Assembly: GCA_052143655.1 (NCBI GenBank)
Contig: JBKQSL010000343.1
Span: forward strand, 1-5,080
Direction: 5' to 3'
DNA: 5,080 nucleotides
Source: CAVSUR01 sp052143655
GTDB lineage: Bacteria; Actinomycetota; Actinomycetes; Streptosporangiales; Streptosporangiaceae
Shown here: piece by piece, positions 1 through 5,080 of the stretch
Layout of the letters: the number at the start of each line of letters is the position of its first letter
How positions within the stretch are numbered: position 1 is the first letter of the stretch
Made by a program: the position numbers and the translations under genes
The notes under the pieces: model-generated
What the model was told of the DNA's origin: nothing
Seen by the model: only the letters and a program-made list of their open reading frames with translations
Database searches by the model: none

Positions 1-409
1 CCCCGTGGTGCGCGAGGAGCCGGCGGATGGACTTCGACGCCCGGCCAGTGAACGCCGGCAGTCCCTGGAGCCGGGTATCGAAAGCGGCGCCGGCGACCTC
101 CAGCCGGCCGAGCGATGCGAGCCATTCACGCACTCCCGGGCCGCTGACAGCGCCCGGTACCAGCTCAACCTCGCTCCCCGGCTTCCTCGCCAGCTTCCCG
201 GCCATCTTCCGGGTACCCGGCCTGGACATCCCGTGGGTGTGGGTGGGACCGCCCACCACCACGAGATCCGCGCCGTCGAGGATGTGCGCACCGGCCGAAG
301 TGACCGGTACCACCGAGACCTCTGCGCAATCGGCCAGCCCCTCAGCGATGGCCTCCGCCACCTTCCTGGTGCTCCCGAACATCGATTCGCAGACGATGAC
401 TGCTCGCAT
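1..409 (-). CDS. Flavodoxin-family protein, C-terminus cut by window edge
   Basis: The frame is open from an ATG at 409 down to the window edge (136 codons seen, no stop). The protein begins MRAVIVCESMFGSTRKVAEA, the classic flavodoxin start: a short hydrophobic beta strand (residues 3-7), then an FMN-phosphate loop with S9, G12, S13 and T14, then a helix. A second strand, DLVVVGGPTHTHG (residues 48-60), matches the second FMN-contacting loop. A segment at about 110-128 (FDTRLQGLPAFTGRASKSI) resembles the C-terminal part of small actinobacterial flavodoxin-domain proteins. Known members bind FMN and carry out cytoplasmic electron transfer or act as stress-linked redox proteins; the partner here cannot be told. 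The start is fixed by AGGAGGT seven bases upstream. Family members are often about 140-180 residues, so a modest tail is probably missing. It is divergent from the toxin-antitoxin pair and may be under DosR-like control (box at 472-485). Confidence 0.86.
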   Translation of the reverse strand, partial: MRAVIVCESMFGSTRKVAEAIAEGLADCAEVSVVPVTSAGAHILDGADLVVVGGPTHTHGMSRPGTRKMAGKLARKPGSEVELVPGAVSGPGVREWLASLGRLEVAGAAFDTRLQGLPAFTGRASKSIRRLLAHHG

Positions 410-414
410 GACAG

Positions 415-422
415 CACCTCCT
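415..422 (-). promoter_or_regulatory. Ribosome binding site of the flavodoxin gene
   Basis: On the minus strand the bases just before the ATG at 409 read AGGAGGTG, a full Shine-Dalgarno sequence at normal spacing. It decides the start codon and predicts strong translation initiation, in contrast with the antitoxin gene on the other strand, which has none. Confidence 0.85.
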
Positions 423-471
423 GCTCCCATGCCGCCAAGTCCAGGGTCTCCCCAGCTTCGCACCCAGGGCA

Positions 472-485
472 GGGCCGAAAGACCC
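472..485 (-). promoter_or_regulatory. Candidate DosR/DevR-type hypoxia box
   Basis: The plus strand reads GGGCCGAAAGACCC; on the minus strand, in the direction of the flavodoxin gene, this is GGGTCTTTCGGCCC. The DosR (DevR) consensus in mycobacteria is a palindrome of the form GGGACTWWAGTCCC, and GGGACTTTCGGCCC is a common real-site variant. The match here keeps GGG-x-C-N4-G-x-CCC and differs from that variant by one base. The element lies 63 bases upstream of the start codon, a plausible activator position. A much weaker half-matching element lies about 20 bp further upstream (492-505, GGGTCGTCGGGACC), roughly two helical turns away; DosR sites often occur in pairs. I see no clear -10 hexamer between the box and the gene. 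Function is inferred from sequence only. Confidence 0.5.
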
Positions 486-618
486 ACATCAGGGTCGTCG
501 GGACCGCGGTGTCCGGGCAGGGCGCGGGCACACCCCAGGCGGCCTGCCCGCACCGCCGCATCGCTCCGGCAGCTGGTACGCGGCCTTCACCACTGCAGGA
601 CCGGAGCCCTCATGATGC

Positions 619-624
619 TAATAT
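619..624 (+). promoter_or_regulatory. -10 element of the toxin-antitoxin operon, probably leaderless
   Basis: TAATAT fits the actinobacterial TANNNT -10 consensus and stands out in a very GC-rich surrounding. The antitoxin ATG begins at 631, six bases after the hexamer, so transcription would start on or next to the A of the start codon. There is no Shine-Dalgarno sequence between 605 and 630. Both facts agree with a leaderless mRNA, which is common in actinobacteria. No convincing -35 hexamer sits 16-19 bases upstream. Confidence 0.6.
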
Positions 625-637
625 GCGAATATGCGCA
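624..637 (+). promoter_or_regulatory. Candidate antitoxin operator (palindrome over the start codon)
   Basis: TGCGAATATGCGCA is a 14-bp inverted repeat in which six of seven base pairs match; its centre lies between 630 and 631, exactly at the predicted transcription and translation start. It overlaps a perfect 8-bp direct repeat, AATATGCG, at 620-627 and 628-635. Ribbon-helix-helix antitoxins bind as dimers to short palindromes or repeats at their own promoter, so this is a natural site for autorepression by the VapB-VapC complex. Binding itself is inferred. Confidence 0.5.
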
Positions 638-885
638 CTACACTTGACCTGCCCGCTGACCTGATGCGCGCCGCCAAGGTGCGAGCCGCGCAACGCGGCG
701 AGTCCCTCAAGGACCTTTTTACGCGCGCGATCGCGCATGAGGTAAGCAATCCTGGGCGAGGCCGCCCGGCGGGCCGGCTCACCTTCCCGCTGGTCGGCCG
801 GGACGATGGGCCTAGGGTTGAGGTCACCAATGCCGACATCGAAGCCGCTTTCGAGGCCGAGGACATAGAACGGCACGGCCAGTGA
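631..885 (+). CDS. vapB: VapB-type ribbon-helix-helix antitoxin
   Basis: An 84-residue protein. Residues 1-38 form a ribbon-helix-helix DNA-binding unit: strand RTTLDL (2-7), helix about 9-20 (DLMRAAKVRAAQ), a turn at RGES, then helix 24-37 (LKDLFTRAIAHEV). The remainder, a flexible basic stretch followed by an acidic helix near the end (NADIEAAFEAED, about 67-78), is the kind of tail that wraps and inhibits a PIN toxin. Known VapB proteins neutralise VapC and, with it, repress their own operon. The ATG at 631 is chosen because the RHH strand starts at once and because the -10 element lies directly before it. The TGA overlaps the toxin start by four bases (GTGA), so the two genes are translationally coupled. 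The VapB label rests on the RHH fold and on the PIN partner; antitoxin family assignment from so short a protein is approximate. Confidence 0.88.
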   Translation: MRTTLDLPADLMRAAKVRAAQRGESLKDLFTRAIAHEVSNPGRGRPAGRLTFPLVGRDDGPRVEVTNADIEAAFEAEDIERHGQ

Positions 886-1304
886 TCCTGGTGGACGTCG
901 GCGTCTGGCTCGCCGCGACCTGGGGCAGGCACGCCCAGCACCGCATCGCCAGGCACTGGTTCGACGAGCAGTCCGACGACCTTCTCTTGTGCCGTGTCAC
1001 CCAGATGAGCCTGCTGCGCCTGATATCCAACCTCGCCATCATGGGAGAAGACGCCGTCACGCGAAGCGAAGCCTGGCGGATCATCGATCAGTTCTGGTCA
1101 GATAACCGCGTCTTGTGGGCAGAGGAGCCTGACCATCTGGAGGCCGTCTTCCGCGCCATCTCAGCCCAGAACGACAACAGCCACAAACTGTGGACCGATG
1201 ACTACCTCGCAGCATTTGCTCAGGCCAGCGGCGCATCGCTGGCGACACTCGACACCAAGCTGAAGGGCCGCTATCCATCCGTACAGGTCGACCAGCTGAC
1301 CTGA
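882..1304 (+). CDS. vapC: VapC-type PIN-domain ribonuclease toxin
   Basis: A 140-residue single-domain protein, the usual VapC length. It starts MILVDVGVWLA, with the first PIN acidic residue D5 at the end of strand one. It then has HxxARxW-like H20-R24-W26, the TQxxLLRLxxN segment (T40, Q41, R46, N50), LWTDDYLAAFA (D106, Y108) and LATLDTKLKG (D124). D5, D106 and D124 are the likely Mg2+ ligands. The second acidic position of many PIN toxins (Glu before the central Arg) appears to be Q41 in the TQ motif, as in a large actinobacterial VapC subgroup that I recall. The residue after D5-V6 is Gly rather than the frequent Asn. Known VapCs are endoribonucleases that cut specific RNAs such as tRNAs and stop translation; the target here is unknown. 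The start is GTG, overlapping the antitoxin stop. No good separate Shine-Dalgarno sequence is present, so coupling to vapB translation is likely. Confidence 0.9.
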   Translation: MILVDVGVWLAATWGRHAQHRIARHWFDEQSDDLLLCRVTQMSLLRLISNLAIMGEDAVTRSEAWRIIDQFWSDNRVLWAEEPDHLEAVFRAISAQNDNSHKLWTDDYLAAFAQASGASLATLDTKLKGRYPSVQVDQLT

Positions 1305-1490
1305 GCACGCCCCGAAACCGCGTGACGCCCCCGAGGCGCCAAAATGTCCATCAAGCTGCCCTTTCAACCAGGAGCTGGGTGGCCGACCTGTGTGGTTATG
1401 ACTTGCACGGCGGGGGATGATTGTCAAGCACATGGACGGTCTGACGGGTCATGGCGGCCAGGCGACCGAGCCGGAGACAGGACGGGACAC
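1305..1490. other. Intergenic region between vapC and dnaE2
   Basis: This 186-bp gap holds no gene that I can support. A weak hairpin (GACGCC, five-base loop, GGCGCC at 1325-1340, with one mismatch) is followed by AAAA rather than a T run, so it is not a good terminator for vapC. I looked for the actinobacterial LexA box (GAAC-N4-GTTC form) and found none here. TTGCAC at 1403-1408 resembles a -35 element but no -10 follows at proper spacing. In-frame ATGs at 1344 and 1398 could extend DnaE2 upstream but are rejected as starts on family grounds. Confidence 0.4.
1479..1486 (+). promoter_or_regulatory. Ribosome binding site of dnaE2
   Basis: AGGACGGG ends four bases before the ATG at 1491. The frame is open upstream back to a TGA at 1323, with other ATGs at 1344 and 1398, so this site helps decide the start, together with the conserved MGWxNPPxPW terminus that begins exactly at 1491. 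Confidence 0.65.
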
Positions 1491-4400
1491 ATGGGCTGGG
1501 ATAACCCGCCGGTGCCGTGGCGGGAATTCGAGCGGCGTCTTTCCTGGCGCGCCGGCGGTCAGCATGACGATGGCTCAGTCGTCCCGCTTCGGGGCACCGA
1601 CCCCGCCGCCGCCCCCTCTGGACCTGCCGACCCGGCCGATCCCGCCGATCCCGCCGACCCTGCCGGACCCGCCCACCGCACCTGGACTGCCGACCCCGCC
1701 GGATCCGGCCCGGTCCGTGCGGCCAGCCCGTCCCGTGCGGTCGGACCGTCCCGTGCGGCCAGCTGCCCGGACTCCGGGCCGCCGTGGGCCGAGATGCACT
1801 GCCATTCCTCGTTCAGCTTCCTGGACGGGGCATCCAGCCCCGAGGAGCTGGTCGCTGAGGCGGCAGAACGCGGTCTTTCCGCCCTGGCCATCACCGACCA
1901 CGACGGCATGTACGGGGTAGCCCAGTTCGCCCAGGCCGCAGCGAGATTCCGCCAGCAGGGCATGAGCCTCGGCACGATCTTCGGCGCTGAGCTCAGCCTG
2001 GACCTGCCCGGCCAGCGCGCGGGCGTTCCCGACCCGGGCGGGCGGCACCTGCTCGTCCTGGCCCGCGACCCCGAGGGGTACGCGCGGCTGTGCCGGGTGA
2101 TCAGCGCCGCGCACCTGGCAGGCGGGGAGAAGGGCCGCCCTGTCTATGACGAGGCCGCGCTGGCGGGCGCGCATGACGGGCACTGGGTGATCCTGACCGG
2201 CTGCCGCAAGGGCGCTGTGCCCGCGGCCCTTGCCGGGCGCGGCCCGGCGGCGGCTGCGGCCGAGCTGCGCCGGCTGGCCGGGATGTTCGGCCCGGAGAAC
2301 GTCCGGGTCGAGCTGTCCGGTCACGGCCTTCCGGACGACGACGAGCGCAACGACGCGCTCGCCGGGCTGGCCGCCGCGGCCGGGATCGAGCTGGTGGCCA
2401 CCGGCAACGTGCATTACGCCCGCCCGGCGGACGCGCGGCTGGCGCAGGCGCTCGCCGCCATCCGGGCCCGCAGCAGCCTGGACGAGATGGACGGCTGGCT
2501 GGCTGCCTCCGGCGGCGCTTATATCCGGTCCGGTGCCGAAATGGCCGCCCGGCTCCGCCGCTACCCCGGCGTGCTGGAGCGGACCGCAGAACTCGCCGCC
2601 GCGTGCGCCTTCGACTTCCACGTCATCGCGCCACGGCTGCCGGACTTCCCGACCCCGGGCGGGCAGTCGGAGGCGGACTGGCTGCGCGAGCTGGTCGCCG
2701 GTAAGGTGGTCGAGCGCTACGGGCCGCGGGAAGCCGAGCGGATCCCCGGCGCCCATGCCCAGATCGCCCGCGAGCTCGAGGTCATCATCGAGCTCGACTT
2801 CCCTGGCTACTTCCTGATCGTGCACGACATCGTCGCGTTCTGCGAGCGGGAAAGCATCCTGTGCCAGGGCCGGGGGTCGGCCGCCAACTCCGCCGTCTGC
2901 TATGCGCTGGGAATCACCAGCGTGGATCCCGTTCAGCATGGCCTGCTGTTCGAGCGGTTCCTGTCGCAGGGCCGGGACGGCCCGCCGGACATCGACCTGG
3001 ACATCGAGCACAAGCGCCGCGAGGAAGTGATCCAGTACGTCTACGGCCGGTACGGCCGCCAGAAGGCCGCGCAGGTCGCGAACGTGATCTCGTACCGGCC
3101 GCGGATGGCGCTGCGGGACGCGGGCCGGGCCCTCGGCTACCCCCCGCAGCAGCAGGACGCATGGGCCCGGCAGGCGGGCCCGCGCCAGTACGGGCCCGGC
3201 CAGCCGGTGCCGCCGGACGCCGGGGTTCCGGGGCCGGTCCTGGCGCTGGCCGAGCGGATGCAGCGGCTGCCGCGGCATCTGGGCATTCACTCCGGCGGGA
3301 TGGTGATCTGCGACCGGCCGGTAGGGGAGGTGTGCCCGGTGGAATGGGCCCGGATGCCGGGCCGGACCGTGCTCCAGTGGGACAAGGACGACTGCGCCTA
3401 CGCGGGCCTGGTCAAGTTCGACCTGCTCGGGCTGGGCATGCTAACGGCGCTGCGGGACTGCTTCGACCTGGTCGAGAGCTGCCACGGCCGCCGCTGGTCC
3501 CTGCACACGCTGCCGCAGGAGGATCCCGGCGTCTATGCGATGCTCTGCGCCGCCGACACCGTCGGGGTGTTCCAGGTCGAGTCGCGCGCGCAGATGGCCA
3601 CGCTGCCGCGGCTGCGGCCGAGCAAGTTCTACGACCTCGTCGTCGAGGTGGCGCTGATCCGGCCGGGCCCGATCCAGGGCGGCTCGGTGCACCCCTACCT
3701 GCGCCGCAAACGCGGTGACGAGCAGACGACCCTGCCGCACCCCTCGATGCACCGGGCGCTGGGCAAGACCCTCGGCGTGCCGCTGTTCCAGGAGCAGATG
3801 ATGCAGATCGCGATCGACTGCGCCGGGTTCAGCGCGACCGAGGCGGACAAGCTGCGCCAGGCGATGAGCTCCAAGCGCGCCCCGGAGCGGATCGAGGAAC
3901 TGCGCGCCCGGCTGCTGACGGGCATGGCCGAACGGGACATCCCGCCCGGTGTCGCCGAGGACATCTACGCCAAGATCCTGGCGTTCTCCAGCTACGGCTT
4001 CCCGGAGTCGCACGCGATCAGCTTCGCCTACCTGGTCTACGCCAGCGCCTGGCTCAAGTGTTACTACCCGGCCGCGTTCACCGCCGCCCTGCTGCGCAGC
4101 CAGCCAATGGGCTTCTACGCCCCGGCCAGCCTGATCGGCGACGCGCGCCGGCACGGCGTGCAAGTCCGTGGCGTCGACGTCAACGCCAGCGCGGAACTGG
4201 CCACCCTGGAACCCGGAGAAACCCCGAAGACCTTCCGGCATAACGGGCAGCCGCCCGCCAGTCCGGCCGGCTCCGTCCGTCACTCCCGGGTGAGTCCGCC
4301 CAGGGCACGTCAGCCCGAGGCCCGCCAGTCCAGGGCGAGCCAGTCCAGGGCGAGCCAGTCAGGGGCCAGTCAGGCCTCGGCGCAGGATCTGCCGTGCGGC

Positions 4401-5080
4401 GGCGTGCCCGTCCCCGGCCAGCCCGCGATCCGGCTCGGCCTGTCCGAGGTGCGCAACCTCGGATCCGCGGCCGCGGCCGCGATCGTGGCCGGCCAGCCGT
4501 ACGCCAGCCTGGAGGACTTCGCCCGCCGCACGGCCGTCCCGGCGCCGGCCCTGGAGGCGCTGGCGCTGGCCGGCGCGTTCGGGTGCTTCGGGCTGAGCCG
4601 GCGCGAGGCACTGTGGGCGGCCGGGGCGGCCGCCACCATCCGGGCCGGGCAGCTGCCCGGCACCACGCTGGGGCTGGCGGCCCCGCCGCTGCCGCCCATG
4701 ACCGCCGCCGAGGAGACGTTCGCCGACCTGTGGGCCACCGGAACCTACGGCACGCACCCGGTAGAGCACATCCGGGTCCTGCTGACGGCCCGCGGGGTGC
4801 GGCCAGCCGCGGACCTGCAGGCCGCGCCGACCGGGGCTGCGGTTGCGGTGGGCGGCCTGGTTACTCACCGTCAGCAGCCGGGGACGGCCCGCGGGACGGT
4901 ATTCCTGTCGCTGGAAGACGAGAGCGGGATGGCCAACATCATCTGCCCGCCCCCGGTCTGGGAGCGCTACCGCAAGATCGGTGTCGATGCCAGCGCGCTG
5001 GTGGTGCACGGCCGGGTCGAGCGGCTGGACGGCGCGGTCAGCCTGCTCGCCACCCGGCTATCGCGGCTGCGCGTAATCGC
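1491..5080 (+). CDS. dnaE2: Error-prone DNA polymerase DnaE2 (ImuC), C-terminal end cut by window edge
   Basis: A C-family DNA polymerase III alpha-type subunit, used in damage tolerance and induced mutagenesis with ImuB and the beta clamp in known actinobacteria. The frame is open for 1196 codons to the edge. Order of domains: conserved tail MGWDNPPVPWREFERRL (1-17); repeat-rich linker (about 20-100); PHP domain from MHCHSSFSFLDG (102 on), with H103, H105, D136-H137-D138, E167, H186, C238 and H308; polymerase core with CQGRGSAANS (458-467), catalytic PDIDLD (499-504), HLGIHSGGM (596-604), catalytic D644 in VKFDLLGLG, FQVESRAQM (694-702), IRPGPIQGG (723-731), FQEQ (766-769), MSSKR (792-796) and FPESHAISF (837-845); a second repeat-rich insertion (about 909-978); HhH region from AIRLGL (979 on); and a C-terminal OB fold (about 1117-1195, with SLEDESGMANIIC). 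Compared from memory with M. tuberculosis DnaE2, only about ten residues should be missing. It is longer than usual because of the two insertions. No ImuB gene is visible upstream. Confidence 0.97.
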   Translation, partial: MGWDNPPVPWREFERRLSWRAGGQHDDGSVVPLRGTDPAAAPSGPADPADPADPADPAGPAHRTWTADPAGSGPVRAASPSRAVGPSRAASCPDSGPPWAEMHCHSSFSFLDGASSPEELVAEAAERGLSALAITDHDGMYGVAQFAQAAARFRQQGMSLGTIFGAELSLDLPGQRAGVPDPGGRHLLVLARDPEGYARLCRVISAAHLAGGEKGRPVYDEAALAGAHDGHWVILTGCRKGAVPAALAGRGPAAAAAELRRLAGMFGPENVRVELSGHGLPDDDERNDALAGLAAAAGIELVATGNVHYARPADARLAQALAAIRARSSLDEMDGWLAASGGAYIRSGAEMAARLRRYPGVLERTAELAAACAFDFHVIAPRLPDFPTPGGQSEADWLRELVAGKVVERYGPREAERIPGAHAQIARELEVIIELDFPGYFLIVHDIVAFCERESILCQGRGSAANSAVCYALGITSVDPVQHGLLFERFLSQGRDGPPDIDLDIEHKRREEVIQYVYGRYGRQKAAQVANVISYRPRMALRDAGRALGYPPQQQDAWARQAGPRQYGPGQPVPPDAGVPGPVLALAERMQRLPRHLGIHSGGMVICDRPVGEVCPVEWARMPGRTVLQWDKDDCAYAGLVKFDLLGLGMLTALRDCFDLVESCHGRRWSLHTLPQEDPGVYAMLCAADTVGVFQVESRAQMATLPRLRPSKFYDLVVEVALIRPGPIQGGSVHPYLRRKRGDEQTTLPHPSMHRALGKTLGVPLFQEQMMQIAIDCAGFSATEADKLRQAMSSKRAPERIEELRARLLTGMAERDIPPGVAEDIYAKILAFSSYGFPESHAISFAYLVYASAWLKCYYPAAFTAALLRSQPMGFYAPASLIGDARRHGVQVRGVDVNASAELATLEPGETPKTFRHNGQPPASPAGSVRHSRVSPPRARQPEARQSRASQSRASQSGASQASAQDLPCGGVPVPGQPAIRLGLSEVRNLGSAAAAAIVAGQPYASLEDFARRTAVPAPALEALALAGAFGCFGLSRREALWAAGAAATIRAGQLPGTTLGLAAPPLPPMTAAEETFADLWATGTYGTHPVEHIRVLLTARGVRPAADLQAAPTGAAVAVGGLVTHRQQPGTARGTVFLSLEDESGMANIICPPPVWERYRKIGVDASALVVHGRVERLDGAVSLLATRLSRLRVI
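1629..1664 (+). repeat. Four tandem 9-bp units encoding (Asp-Pro-Ala)4 in dnaE2
   Basis: Codons 47-58 of DnaE2 read DPADPADPADPA; the DNA repeats a GAY-CCN-GCC unit four times with only wobble changes. It sits in the linker between the conserved N-terminal tail and the PHP domain. The unit length is a multiple of three, so gain or loss of units would keep the frame. Confidence 0.9.
1710..1763 (+). repeat. Three tandem 18-bp units in the dnaE2 N-terminal linker
   Basis: Codons 74-91 encode PVRAAS, PSRAVG and PSRAAS, three hexapeptide copies from 18-bp units starting at 1710, 1728 and 1746. Units one and three differ at a single base in the second codon (GTC versus TCC). Together with the Asp-Pro-Ala array just upstream, this makes the linker about 40 residues longer than in the M. 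tuberculosis protein as I recall it. The peptide should be disordered and basic. Confidence 0.85.
4281..4385 (+). repeat. 15-bp-period repeat array encoding a pentapeptide series in dnaE2
   Basis: Seven consecutive 15-bp units, all in frame, cover residues 931-965. The two units at 4326-4340 and 4341-4355 are identical (QSRAS each); the next (4356-4370) gives QSGAS; outer units are diverged (HSRVS at 4281-4295, PPRAR at 4296-4310, QPEAR at 4311-4325, QASAQ at 4371-4385). The most similar copies lie toward the 3' side, as expected from recent local duplication. The array forms much of an insertion of about 70 residues between the polymerase core (ending near ATLEP, 904-908) and the HhH region (AIRLGL, 979), where DnaE2 proteins I know have only a few residues. 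Confidence 0.9.

Noticed and set aside
503..510. ACCGCGGT perfect 8-bp palindrome as a regulator site
   Set aside because: It is short, GC-rich and expected by chance in this composition; the nearby GGGAC and GTCC do not have DosR spacing.
5..664. Long plus-strand frames across the left end (5-664 and 27-647)
   Set aside because: They are antisense to the flavodoxin gene, which has a strong ribosome binding site and clear motifs, and they run across the promoter region into vapB in a different frame.
1325..1344. Hairpin after vapC as a rho-independent terminator
   Set aside because: The stem is short and mismatched, and is followed by A residues instead of T.
1346..1437. GTCCAT (1346) and ATGGAC (1432) as an inverted repeat
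   Set aside because: It is six bases only and about 80 bp apart, likely chance.
1398..1490. Upstream in-frame ATGs (1344, 1398) as the dnaE2 start
   Set aside because: The added residues look random, while MGWDNPPVPW at 1491 matches the usual actinobacterial DnaE2 terminus and has a ribosome binding site.
1575..3290. A 571-codon open frame on the minus strand
   Set aside because: It lies wholly antisense to dnaE2, whose conserved motifs fill the plus strand. Its product is Arg/Gly/Pro-rich without recognisable domains, a usual shadow of GC-rich codon use.
2861..3718. A 285-codon plus-strand frame inside dnaE2
   Set aside because: It is in another frame than DnaE2, is dominated by Ala, Arg, Gly and Pro, and overlaps the catalytic motifs of the real frame.
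3441..4283. A 280-codon open frame on the minus strand
   Set aside because: It is antisense to the DnaE2 polymerase core and has no recognisable family; a GC-bias shadow.

Overview
The window reads as chromosomal DNA from a high-GC actinomycete. Third codon positions are nearly always G or C, one gene starts with GTG, and the main gene has the MGWxNPPxPW amino terminus I associate with actinobacterial DnaE2. I cannot name the genus from the sequence alone.

The layout has three blocks. (1) On the minus strand, the left edge holds the first 136 codons of a small flavodoxin-fold protein, cut off by the window edge. Its upstream region contains a strong Shine-Dalgarno sequence and, about 60 bases above the start codon, a palindromic GGGCCGAAAGACCC element. 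That element differs by one base from GGGACTTTCGGCCC, a typical DosR/DevR hypoxia-dormancy site, when read in the flavodoxin direction. (2) Running the other way is a type II toxin-antitoxin pair: a ribbon-helix-helix VapB-type antitoxin whose stop overlaps the GTG start of a VapC-type PIN-domain ribonuclease. The antitoxin appears to be leaderless: a TAATAT -10 element sits six bases before its ATG, no Shine-Dalgarno sequence is present, and a near-perfect 14-bp palindrome is centred on the predicted transcription start. (3) From 1491 to the right edge is one uninterrupted reading frame for the error-prone DNA polymerase DnaE2 (ImuC). It lacks only what should be a short C-terminal tail.

The DnaE2 is complete in its catalytic motifs but carries two low-complexity insertions built from in-frame tandem repeats: a Pro/Ala/Asp plus Arg/Ser repeat between the N-terminal tail and the PHP domain, and a pentapeptide array (15-bp period) between the polymerase core and the C-terminal HhH/OB region. 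No actinobacterial SOS box and no imuA/imuB partner is visible upstream of it.

The three blocks do not obviously form one pathway. The shared theme (hypoxia-type control, toxin-antitoxin, mutagenic repair polymerase) is stress response, but this is inference from gene content. I found no convincing new multi-gene system. The points most worth checking are the candidate DosR box, the leaderless autoregulatory start of the toxin-antitoxin operon, and the repeat insertions in DnaE2.
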